Source: an uncultured Porphyromonadaceae bacterium (lineage in GTDB: Bacteria; Bacteroidota; Bacteroidia; Bacteroidales; Muribaculaceae). Taken from it: 64,000 nt of DNA. Position numbers and translations under genes: made by a program. The notes below the pieces were generated by a model. It searched no databases and was not told where the DNA came from. It saw nothing but the letters and a program-made list of their open reading frames with translations. The stretch covers positions 1 through 64,000 of the forward strand of contig CAMKOE010000003.1 of the NCBI GenBank assembly GCA_946414395.1, in the 5' to 3' direction. Positions 42,860-50,543 of the stretch are shown here, in pieces; within the stretch, counting starts at the first letter, position 1; each line of letters starts with the position of its first letter.

Positions 42860-42983
42860 TTTTTTCGTAATACAATGCAATTTTAATTACTTGAATATCA
42901 ACGATGTATCAAAATATTTATAATACACTTTTTCAGGTCACGTTTTTACCCCCCGAAAAAGGGGATTTCTTGCGGTTATGCTA

Positions 42984-44687
42984 TCATTTCTGGGTGCTGT
43001 ACCGGTCGATATACTCATTGAGCGAGCAATCGAGATTCATCTTCCGGGCCAGTCGCTGCTTGAGGACGCTCACGCTGGTGGCATTGGAGTAGCCCATGAC
43101 GATCGCCGTCTGGATGTAGGAGTACCCCATGCAGGTGAGGGCGAGCAACAGCAGGTCGCGGTCGTTGAGTTGGGGATAATTCTCACGGGTGAGCGTCATG
43201 ATGTTGTTGTGCTCAAGGTCGATGTAGTCGTAGAGTTTCTCCCAATTCTCGCGGTTGCTATCCTGGAACTTGACGATGCGCTTCACATTCTCGGTAATGC
43301 GGTTGTTGGGCTCATGGTAGCAGGCCTCAATCATGTCGCGCATCATGCTGGTGTGGGACAAGATGAATCCCTTGAGACGTTCGTCGTTGATTTTCATCTC
43401 GCTGATGTTGTTCTGCAGGTCGGTCAAGTTGTTCATCTGGTTCTGGGACTGGTCCTTGAGTTCGATGACCAACTGGTCGTAGCGGTGGGAACGCCTGTAG
43501 AGCAGGAAGGCCAGCAGGAGCAACGACAGGATAACGAATGCCACGATGCTGAAGAGGATGTAATTGCGCACGCGGCGGGCATGTTCCAACTCACTCTGAT
43601 GCTTCTGGTCAAAACTGAGTTCAGAGTACATGATGTTGACAATGTCAGAATTCCTGATTGCCGAGAAGGAATTGCTGTCACACTCGTGGCTCAGCCTGAA
43701 GTAGTCCAGCAGGTTACCCCTAGCCTTAGCCACCTGGCTCAACGATTCAAGATAGACATTGGAATGACGCAGTGCCGAGTCATTATTCTGCTGTTGGCGT
43801 GCCAGTTGGAGAAACCACTCGGCCGAGTCGGGCTTGCCCAGGTTGGCATACACCGAGGCGAATGTCGTATATACCCCCACGTTTAAGCCATCGAGTTTCA
43901 ACGCCTTGATGCGCTGCAACTGCTCGTAGGCCTTGTAATTATAGGATTTATCCTTCTCGCCTTGCATGAAGTAGAGATAGGCCAGCGTGTTGAGGCACGA
44001 AATGAGATTGGAGGGCGACTCCTCCTTCTCGGCCAGCGCAATGGCCTCATTCAACGTCTCTTCGGCCAACTCGGCCTTCCTGTAACGGTATTGCGCGCCC
44101 AGGTCCTTGAGGCTCATCATGAGGTAATGGTTATCCCCGGCCTCGCGGAAACTTGCCACTGCCGCTTCCAGTTTCTCAATCTCGCGTCCGTCGTAGGCTT
44201 GATTATTGGTATAGAGTTTGCCCATCCGGTACTGCGCGTAGCCCCGGTTAAACGGGTCGTCCTGTCCAGCCGATGCCTCGGCACTCTTGTAATAATAGAT
44301 TGCCGAGTCGGGCCTGCCCAGGTCCTCCATGACGGTGCCCTTATAGAGATAGGAGCGGGTAAGTTTCTCTGTATCACCGCTACGGTGCTTGAAGAAATCT
44401 ACCGCTATATTGATGACGCTGTCGTCGGCGGCAGTAAAACGGATATAATTCAAGTACCGGGCCTGAGTGACGAGCAGTGAATGATAAGCCTTGTCGGCAT
44501 CACTGGTCAAGGTCTGAGCAGTGATGGCGGTCAAGGAATCCAGGGCCACGGGGCGTGTCCCGCTATCGCGCAACAGGCTGTCGGCCTCCATCAGACGCTC
44601 ATCATGACTGACAGAATCGTTGCAACCAGCGAAAACCATCGCCAGCACACTGATAATGAGCCCTATAAACGTCAGTTTTTTAATCAT
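42984..44687 (-). CDS. membrane-anchored TPR regulator with C-terminal HTH (DUF6377-like)
   Basis: A 567-aa protein built for signalling across the membrane. The N-terminus is a lipoprotein-like signal (FIGLIISVLAMVFAGCND). Residues about 90-340 are TPR repeats (YLYKGTVMEDLGRPDSAIYYYKSAEA, YAQYRMGKLYTNNQAYDG, FASVYANLGKPDSAEWFLQLARQ). A membrane helix follows at about 375-400 (YILFSIVAFVILSLLLLAFLLYRR), then a coiled coil and a helical region. The LuxR-like helix-turn-helix is at the end (LNDRDLLLLALTCMGYSYIQTAIVMGYSNATSVSVLKQRL). Bacteroidales carry many such one-protein regulators, often beside polysaccharide or fimbrial loci; here no obvious target is adjacent. Confidence 0.88.
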   Translation of the reverse strand: MIKKLTFIGLIISVLAMVFAGCNDSVSHDERLMEADSLLRDSGTRPVALDSLTAITAQTLTSDADKAYHSLLVTQARYLNYIRFTAADDSVINIAVDFFKHRSGDTEKLTRSYLYKGTVMEDLGRPDSAIYYYKSAEASAGQDDPFNRGYAQYRMGKLYTNNQAYDGREIEKLEAAVASFREAGDNHYLMMSLKDLGAQYRYRKAELAEETLNEAIALAEKEESPSNLISCLNTLAYLYFMQGEKDKSYNYKAYEQLQRIKALKLDGLNVGVYTTFASVYANLGKPDSAEWFLQLARQQQNNDSALRHSNVYLESLSQVAKARGNLLDYFRLSHECDSNSFSAIRNSDIVNIMYSELSFDQKHQSELEHARRVRNYILFSIVAFVILSLLLLAFLLYRRSHRYDQLVIELKDQSQNQMNNLTDLQNNISEMKINDERLKGFILSHTSMMRDMIEACYHEPNNRITENVKRIVKFQDSNRENWEKLYDYIDLEHNNIMTLTRENYPQLNDRDLLLLALTCMGYSYIQTAIVMGYSNATSVSVLKQRLARKMNLDCSLNEYIDRYSTQK

Positions 44688-44695
44688 CCGAATTG

Positions 44696-44703
44696 CAAAG
44701 ATA
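44696..44703 (-). promoter_or_regulatory. -7 box of the TPR/HTH regulator gene
   Basis: Minus-strand TATCTTTG, 9 nt before the ATG, again suggesting a very short leader. The -33 region is an A/T run without clear TTTG. Confidence 0.5.
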
Positions 44704-44892
44704 ATATTTTTTTTTAATACTTGTATTCATTCACATTTTTTTAATCATTCTGTCATTTATAATTTAATAATGTGTTGGGGCCATAGATCTGGTAATCGGT
44801 AATGATGGTTATAACGGCGGCGATGGGCCAAAAAGTGGCGAATTCAACGACTTTTTTTTGTGATAATCGGCAAGAAATGCCATGAACGGCAA

Positions 44893-44928
44893 AGTAGTGC
44901 AAACCCCGAGGAGGGGGTTTGCACTACT
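44893..44928 (-). terminator. terminator of dtd
   Basis: Perfect 15-bp stem AGTAGTGCAAACCCC/GGGGTTTGCACTACT with a 6-nt loop, followed by TTTGCC on the minus strand. Confidence 0.85.
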
Positions 44929-44969
44929 CGCTGGCGTGGGGACATCAGGACGCGATCGGGTGGGTCCCC

Positions 44970-45422
44970 TTATTCCTTGAGGCGGCTGTCGATGATGATG
45001 GTTACCGGACCGTCGTTGACGAGCGCCACCTGCATTTCAGCACCGAAGACGCCGCGTTGCGTGGGCTTGCCCAGCAGTTGAGCCAGTTCGTCGCAGTAGG
45101 CATCATAGAGGGGCACTGCCAGATCATGCCCTGCCGCATGGATATAACTCGGGCGGTTACCCTTCTTGGTCGAGGCGTTGAGGGTGAACTGGCTGACGGC
45201 CAGCACCTCGCCGCCGACATCGAGGATACTGCGGTTCATCACACCCTGCTCGTCGTCAAAGATGCGCAGGTTGACAGTCTTCTGGGCCAGCCAGCGCATG
45301 TCGTCGAGGGTATCGCCCTCGCGCACGCCCACCAGCACCATCATGCCGTGACCGATGGCACTGTGCATTTTGCCATCGATGGTGACCGACGCTTGGGTCA
45401 CCCGTTGTATTACAATTCTCAT
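44970..45422 (-). CDS. dtd: D-aminoacyl-tRNA deacylase
   Basis: A 150-aa DTD enzyme that hydrolyses D-amino acids from mischarged tRNA. Start MRIVIQRVTQASVTIDG; the catalytic SQFTL (AVSQFTLNAST, about 78-88) and the cross-subunit proofreading motif GPVT (VNDGPVTIIIDS, about 137) are both present, and length is standard. It is separated from the ABC permease gene upstream by a MITE-like repeat and is followed by a strong terminator. Confidence 0.96.
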   Translation of the reverse strand: MRIVIQRVTQASVTIDGKMHSAIGHGMMVLVGVREGDTLDDMRWLAQKTVNLRIFDDEQGVMNRSILDVGGEVLAVSQFTLNASTKKGNRPSYIHAAGHDLAVPLYDAYCDELAQLLGKPTQRGVFGAEMQVALVNDGPVTIIIDSRLKE

Positions 45423-45446
45423 GTTATCAACAATTTTTTAGGGATT

Positions 45447-45599
45447 GATATGGCAGTTGGCCCTAAAAGTTATTTTAATGCTCTAATTTCGCTAAGAAAA
45501 CGTATTTCACTAAATATTTATTTAAAACTATTCGTGATTAATACAATTAATTCGTGAAATCAGGATTAGCCCCGCAGGGTTCGGGCCAACATCTATATC
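45447..45599. repeat. MITE-like intergenic repeat, copy B
   Basis: A 153-bp element with terminal inverted repeats: GATATGGCAGTTGGCCC at the left and, inverted at the right, GATATAGATGTTGGCCC (14 of 17 identical). Inner blocks CCCTAAAAGTTA, TTAATGCTC, TTTCGCTAAGAAAACG and ATTAGCCCCGCAGGGTTCG match copy A at 16364. No ORF. It sits between the ABC permease and dtd genes. Confidence 0.75.
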
Positions 45600-45619
45600 A
45601 TTGCCATTATTTATTGCGG

Positions 45620-46930
45620 TTACTTGATCCACTTGAACAGGTCGAGGAAAGAGACCTTCTTGCCATAGTGGAGAATGCCACGGCGGTAGATGCGTGCGGC
45701 GACCCACACGATGGCCAGGGCTGTGCCAAACAGCAGCACATGGCTCAACACCATCTGCCACAGCGGAATGTCATAGGGCAACCTAATCATCATCACAATG
45801 GGTGACGTGAACGGTATGATCGAGCACCAGAAGGCCATGGGACCATTGGGGTTGGTCATACAGCCCATCGCGGCATAGATGGCGATGATGACGAGAATCA
45901 TCACGGGCCACAACAGTTGGGATGCGTCGCTCGCCTGGTCCACAGCCGAGCCTAGCGCGGCAAAGATGGCGCTGTAGAGCAAGTATCCACCGATGAAGTA
46001 GAGCACAAAGTTGATGACGATGGGGGTGTAGTTGATGGACAGCGCCTGGCGCACCACCTGGGACATGGCGCCATCAACCATCTCGGGATCCACCCCTGCG
46101 GCGGCCACATCGGGCGTCATGGCGGCACCCGAGAGTCCCAGGGCACTGCCAGCCACCGTGCCCACAACAGAGAGGAGCACAATCCAGATGGCCATCTGGG
46201 TCAATCCGGCAAGGCCCACGCCAATGATCTTGCCCAGCATCAGGTGGAACGGGCGGCAACTGCTCACGACCACCTCGACAATGCGGTTGGTCTTCTCCTC
46301 AATCACGTTGTTCATGATCATCTGGCCATAGAAGATGACAAACATGTAGATGATAAAGGCCAGTATCATGCCCAGGGCCATCGCGGCATCGGTCGAGGCT
46401 TCCTGCTCGTTGCCGTCCTGCTGCCACGTGACATTGCGCACATTCAGGTTGATGTGGGTCTCGTCGATGATCTGCTGCAGGTTAGGGATGCCTGCAGCGG
46501 CGAGGCGCGCCTTCTGGATCGTGTCGGTCAAGGCGTTGTCCACGCTCATGACCAGCGCCGGCGGAATGGTGCCCTCGCTATAGATGTTGACCTGGGCACT
46601 CGTCTCCACATCCCGCGGGATGACGATGATGGCTGTGATGCTGCCGTTGGCCTTGTCATAGAACTCACGCGCGTCGGTCACCGTGTCGCCCTTGATGGCG
46701 ACAAAATTGTACAGGTTATCGCTCTGCAGGGCCGAGGCATACTTCCCCGTCTCGTCGATAACGGCGATCTGCTGCGTCTGGTTGCCGCTGTTGTTCAGAT
46801 ACTCCATCAGGATGGGAATCGCACCGATAAAGACGATGAGGAACGGCAGCAACAAGGTCAGGATGATGAATGACTTGCGCCCGACAATCGACATGTATTC
46901 ACGGGCGATGATGAGGCGAAGTTTATCCAT
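45620..46930 (-). CDS. ABC-2 type exporter permease (NatB-like)
   Basis: I chose ATG 46930 (MDKLRLIIAREYMSIVGRKSFIILTLLLPFLIVFIG), which overlaps the stop of the ATPase gene by 8 nt; the track start adds 15 residues inside that gene. The 436-aa product has one N-terminal helix, a large extracytoplasmic domain of about 150 aa (IAVIDETGKYASALQSDNLYN...), and five or six further helices (FIIYMFVIFYGQMIMNNVIEEKTNRIVEVVVSSC is typical of NatB/YhaP-like permeases). The substrate is unknown; sodium or antibiotic export is known for relatives. Confidence 0.88.
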   Translation of the reverse strand: MDKLRLIIAREYMSIVGRKSFIILTLLLPFLIVFIGAIPILMEYLNNSGNQTQQIAVIDETGKYASALQSDNLYNFVAIKGDTVTDAREFYDKANGSITAIIVIPRDVETSAQVNIYSEGTIPPALVMSVDNALTDTIQKARLAAAGIPNLQQIIDETHINLNVRNVTWQQDGNEQEASTDAAMALGMILAFIIYMFVIFYGQMIMNNVIEEKTNRIVEVVVSSCRPFHLMLGKIIGVGLAGLTQMAIWIVLLSVVGTVAGSALGLSGAAMTPDVAAAGVDPEMVDGAMSQVVRQALSINYTPIVINFVLYFIGGYLLYSAIFAALGSAVDQASDASQLLWPVMILVIIAIYAAMGCMTNPNGPMAFWCSIIPFTSPIVMMIRLPYDIPLWQMVLSHVLLFGTALAIVWVAARIYRRGILHYGKKVSFLDLFKWIK

Positions 46931-47837
46931 TGTTCTCGTTGTTTTTAGATTTGACAGTCTCGATAAATATTTCATTCATGCTGGGCAACACCTCGGTGAA
47001 GCCGGTCAGCCTGTAGTGCTCATTGAGCCATGAGATGGCGTCGCGCACCTGCACGCCCTGGGCGAGTTTGATGCGGGTGTCATGCTTGACGGGATCGGGG
47101 GGCAACAAGGTGAACAGGGCGGCGTTGGGCTCGATTGTGTCGGGCGACTGCACGGCAATGATGTTCTTCTTGTGCTGCTGCTTCACCTCGTCCACGCTGC
47201 CGGTGAGGACCACATGGGAGTGGTTGAGCAGGGTAATCTGCTGGCAGACCTCCTCGACCGACGCCATGTTGTGGGTCGAGAACAGGATGGTGCTGCCCTG
47301 GTCGCGCAGGGCCAGGATCTCGACCTTCAACTGCTCGGCATTCACGGGGTCAAATCCCGAGAACGGCTCATCAAAGATGAGCAACGGCGGGCGGTGGATG
47401 ACGGTCGCGATGAACTGAACCTTCTGCTGCATGCCCTTGGACAGGGCCTCCACCTTCTTGTTTTCCCACTCCTTGAGGTCAAAGCGGTCGAGCCACCAGT
47501 GCATCGAGGCCACTGCATCGGCCTTGGTCATGCCCTTGAGGCGACCCAGATAGACGATGTGGTCGCCCACCTTCATCTTCTTGTACAGTCCCCGTTCCTC
47601 GGGCAGATAGCCGATGTGGACAATGTCATCATCGGTCATCGCCTTGCCATTGAGGGTGACAGTGCCCTCGTCGGCAGCGATAATGCGGTTTATGATGCGT
47701 ATGAGCGTGCTCTTGCCGGCACCGTTGGGCCCCAGCAGGCCATAGATGCACCCTTGGGGCACCTGCATGGAAACGCCAGCCAGGGCGGTATGGCCCTCAT
47801 ACCGTTTCACTACATTATTTATATCCAAAAATGCCAT
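46923..47837 (-). CDS. ABC exporter ATP-binding protein (NatA-like)
   Basis: I chose ATG 47837 (MAFLDINNVVKRYEGHTALAGVSM); the track start is an upstream TTG. The 304-aa protein has Walker A GLLGPNGAGKST (about 36-47), a Q-loop region (IGYLPEERGLYKKMKVGDHIVYLGRLKG), signature LSKGMQQKVQF (about 135), Walker B LLIFDEPFSGFDPVN and the switch His in STHNM. The PEERGLY pattern and the long C-terminal tail are typical of NatA-type ATPases. A -7 TACCTTTG is at 47897-47904 on the minus strand, with a small ACCGC/GCGGT hairpin in the leader. Confidence 0.92.
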   Translation of the reverse strand: MAFLDINNVVKRYEGHTALAGVSMQVPQGCIYGLLGPNGAGKSTLIRIINRIIAADEGTVTLNGKAMTDDDIVHIGYLPEERGLYKKMKVGDHIVYLGRLKGMTKADAVASMHWWLDRFDLKEWENKKVEALSKGMQQKVQFIATVIHRPPLLIFDEPFSGFDPVNAEQLKVEILALRDQGSTILFSTHNMASVEEVCQQITLLNHSHVVLTGSVDEVKQQHKKNIIAVQSPDTIEPNAALFTLLPPDPVKHDTRIKLAQGVQVRDAISWLNEHYRLTGFTEVLPSMNEIFIETVKSKNNENNG

Positions 47838-48032
47838 AAACAAATAATTTTGTTAGTCAATTCCTGCAATCGGTTACCGCATGAAGCGGTCCATTGCAAA
47901 GGTAATCCTTCTTTAACATATAGACGCACCACAATGGCAAAAAACTACACCACAGTCTCTTTTTATTCACCTTTTTCATCAGGCGATGAGTAAAAAAAAC
48001 AATTATTTGGCCCAAATGCCACACTTTTATTA

Positions 48033-48040
48033 TATATTTG
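48033..48040 (+). promoter_or_regulatory. -7 box of the DUF4923 gene
   Basis: TATATTTG, 41 bp before the ATG. The nearest TTTG (48006-48009) is 23 bp away, slightly long. Confidence 0.5.
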
Positions 48041-48081
48041 CGGCAAACAGCAACGAATTCTTATCAATAAAAACTGAAGAA

Positions 48082-48780
48082 ATGATGAAAAAACTACTAT
48101 GCATGATGTTGACAGCGGTGATGCTGTTGTGTTCAGGTTGCACGACCGGTCTGCTGGGCGGACTGGGCGGAGAGAATACTGGCAACGGGGGTGTGAGCAG
48201 CGGGGGCGGACTGGGAGACATCCTGGGAGGCGTCCTGGGAGGTGTACTCGGCACGCTGGGCTCGCAGAACACGGTTGACGGCCTGCTGGGACTCGTCATC
48301 GGCAGTATCAAGATCCAGGAGAGCGAACTCTACGGCACCTGGTATTACACCCAGCCCACCTGTGCCTTCACCAGCGAGAACCTGCTGGCCAAGGCTGGCG
48401 GCGCCATCGCCGCCGAGAACTGCAAGGAAAAACTGCAGCCCGTCTATAACGCCGTGGGCATCAGTTCCCAGAACACCCAATTCCAGTTTACCCAGGATCA
48501 CCAGTTTGCCGGCAAGGTCAAGGGTATCCCCCTGAGCGGCACCTACACCTATGACGCCTCGACAGGCACCCTCAGGCTCAAGACCATGCTCTTCTCGACC
48601 AATGCCTACGTCACCCGCACGACCCACGGGCTGGGACTCACCTTCGAGAGCAAGAACCTCTTGAAGGTGCTTCAAGTGGCTGCTGCCATGAGCGGCAACA
48701 GCACGCTCCAGACGGTGGGTGACCTGAGCAAGCAGTATGACGGCGTGCGCCTCGGCTTTGACATTGCCCGGGCCAACTGA
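48082..48780 (+). CDS. DUF4923 family lipoprotein
   Basis: I chose ATG 48082 (or 48085, MKKLLCMMLTAVMLLCSGCTT), whose lipobox LCSGC gives an acylated Cys; the track start lies upstream of the promoter. The product is 232 aa: after the Cys a glycine-rich stretch (GLLGGLGGENTGNGG...LGGVLGGVLGTLG), then a domain with ELYGTWYYTQPTCAFTSENLLAKAGGAIAAENC and LSGTYTYDASTGTLRLKTML, which matches the DUF4923 proteins of Bacteroidales. Function is unknown; it is probably an outer-membrane lipoprotein. It stands alone. Confidence 0.85.
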   Translation: MMKKLLCMMLTAVMLLCSGCTTGLLGGLGGENTGNGGVSSGGGLGDILGGVLGGVLGTLGSQNTVDGLLGLVIGSIKIQESELYGTWYYTQPTCAFTSENLLAKAGGAIAAENCKEKLQPVYNAVGISSQNTQFQFTQDHQFAGKVKGIPLSGTYTYDASTGTLRLKTMLFSTNAYVTRTTHGLGLTFESKNLLKVLQVAAAMSGNSTLQTVGDLSKQYDGVRLGFDIARAN

Positions 48781-48889
48781 GCAGAGTAACACCGCCCAGC
48801 CTCACGCCACGGCGCCAGGACACGCAGGTTTTTCTAACAACTAATCAATCTTGATTGCCCTGATTGGCGTCCGCTGCCGAACTGTAACA

Positions 48890-49810
48890 TTATTTCTTAA
48901 TGGAGAAATCGAAGCGCAGTCCGCCCCCCTCGGCGGGTTGCGCCTTGATTGTTCCGCCATGCAGGACAATGGCGTTCTTGACGATGGCAAGTCCCAGTCC
49001 AGTCCCGCCCAGGGAACGGCTGCGACCCTTGTCGAGCCGGTAAAAGCGCTCAAAGATGCGGGAGAGGTGTTCTTCCCCCACCCCATTGCCGTTGTCGGCA
49101 AACGTGAAATGCCACTCGTCAACACCTTCTTGAGCCCTGATCTCGATGGATTTGTGCATTCCGGCATAGTTGATCGCATTATCCATCAGGTTGCGGAAGA
49201 CACTATATATCAACGACTTGTTTCCATCGACGATAATACCTTGGGGCAGATGATTATACACCGTCATGTGCCTGCGCTCAGCCGACAGGGCTGTCTCCTG
49301 GACGATGTCGGCCACGATGCGTGACACATCCACGCGCTCCATCGTTATCATGTCGGCGGCATAGTCCATGCGGTTCAGTGTCGAGAGGTCTTGCAGCAGG
49401 GCCGTGAGGCGCCGGGCCTGGGACTGTGCCCGTTCCAGGAACTGCCGCTGCACGCCGGAGTCCATGTCGGGGTGCTCGAGCATTGTGTCGGTGTAGCCCA
49501 GGATGCTGGCCACGGGAGTCTTGAGTTCGTGGGCGATGTTCTGGGTGAGTTCACGGCGCATCTGGTTTTCCTTATCGGCCTGCTCGCGGCTGATGCGGTC
49601 GTCCATGCGCCGGGCATAGCGGTGGAGCATCACTCCCAGGACGGCCATCATCACGGCAGAGAACAGCAGCAGGTGCCAGTCGCTGGTTTCCTCCAGCGGG
49701 CGGATGAAATAGCGGTCATAGTCCTCAAACAGGACAAAGATACCAGCGTAGATGATGAAAATCACCATCACGCTGATAAACATCTTGTTGCCTTCGGACA
49801 ATTTTCTCAT
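48890..49810 (-). CDS. sensor histidine kinase, PhoR-like
   Basis: I use ATG 49810, which overlaps the regulator stop by one base (TGATG); the track start is a GTG one codon earlier. The 306-aa kinase has two helices (MFISVMVIFIIYAGIFVLF and LLLFSAVMMAVLGVML) with only about 15 residues outside, then HisKA with NIAHELKTPVASILGYTDTM, and HATPase_c with NLMDNAINYA, FADNGNGVGEEHLSRIFERFYRLDKGRSRSLGGTGLGLAIVKN. The minimal loop and the FYRLDKGRSRSLGGTGLGLAIVK block resemble PhoR kinases. Its place beside a Na+/Pi symporter supports phosphate sensing, which is inference. Confidence 0.9.
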   Translation of the reverse strand: MRKLSEGNKMFISVMVIFIIYAGIFVLFEDYDRYFIRPLEETSDWHLLLFSAVMMAVLGVMLHRYARRMDDRISREQADKENQMRRELTQNIAHELKTPVASILGYTDTMLEHPDMDSGVQRQFLERAQSQARRLTALLQDLSTLNRMDYAADMITMERVDVSRIVADIVQETALSAERRHMTVYNHLPQGIIVDGNKSLIYSVFRNLMDNAINYAGMHKSIEIRAQEGVDEWHFTFADNGNGVGEEHLSRIFERFYRLDKGRSRSLGGTGLGLAIVKNAIVLHGGTIKAQPAEGGGLRFDFSIKK

Positions 49811-50493
49811 CACACGACAAACAAGTAGCCAAACCCATGACGGGTGACGATACAGGACGAGTAGCGCCCGATCTTCTTGCGCATGCGGGTGATGTTCACG
49901 TCCACCGTGCGGTCGGTGACAACGACCTCACGCGGCCACACCCTGTCGAGCACATCCTGGCGTGAGAACACCTGCCCGCGGTTGCCCAGCAACAGGTGCA
50001 GCAGGTCAAACTCGGTCCTGGTCAGCGACACGGGTTCGCCATCGACGGTCACCGTCATCTTGCTCAGGTCCATCACCAGTCCCTCATAACTCAATCGCGT
50101 GGCCTCGTTGCCGGCATCAGGGCTAGTGCGGGCCAGCACCGCCTTGACCCTGGCCATCACCTCGCGCACCGAGAAGGGCTTGGAGATGTAATCATCGGCT
50201 CCCAGGTCAAAGCCATGCAACTTGTCCTTCTCGTCGCCCAGGGCGGTGAGAAAAATGATGGGGATGGAGGCCGTGTCGTCACTGTTCCTGAGGCGGTCGG
50301 CGAGTTCAAAGCCCGACATGCCAGGCATCATCACGTCGAGCAGGAGCAGGTCATAGCGTGACACGCCCTTCTCGAGGGCTTCCTGGCCCGAATAGGCGAC
50401 ATCGGCCTGATAACCAGCCGCCGAGAGGTTGAACTGCAGGATCTCGCACAGGTCGCGCTCGTCATCTACTACTAATATCCTTTGCTTCATCAT
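49810..50493 (-). CDS. OmpR/PhoB-family response regulator
   Basis: A 227-aa regulator: receiver (ILVVDDERDLCEILQFNL, phospho-Asp in LLLLDVMMPGMSG at about 54, FLTALGDEKDKLHGFDLGADDYISKPFS) and winged-helix output (LTRTEFDLLHLLLGNRGQVFSRQDVLDRVW, VDVNITRMRKKIG, VTRHGFGYLF). The kinase gene overlaps its stop codon, so the two are translationally coupled. A -7 box TATATTTG lies at 50502-50509 on the minus strand, in the 50-bp gap after the symporter gene, so it may be made both alone and with the symporter. PhoB-type regulators bind 11-bp direct repeats, and such repeats occur at 52311. Confidence 0.93.
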   Translation of the reverse strand: MMKQRILVVDDERDLCEILQFNLSAAGYQADVAYSGQEALEKGVSRYDLLLLDVMMPGMSGFELADRLRNSDDTASIPIIFLTALGDEKDKLHGFDLGADDYISKPFSVREVMARVKAVLARTSPDAGNEATRLSYEGLVMDLSKMTVTVDGEPVSLTRTEFDLLHLLLGNRGQVFSRQDVLDRVWPREVVVTDRTVDVNITRMRKKIGRYSSCIVTRHGFGYLFVV

Positions 50494-50501
50494 AACAGGT
50501 G

Positions 50502-50509
50502 CAAATATA
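50502..50509 (-). promoter_or_regulatory. -7 box of the two-component genes
   Basis: Minus-strand TATATTTG, with a TTG 19 bp further upstream (50531-50529) as a possible -33. It would allow expression independent of the symporter gene. Confidence 0.5.
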
Positions 50510-50543
50510 CAAAAGATTCACTAATTGGCAATCACAAACCTGA

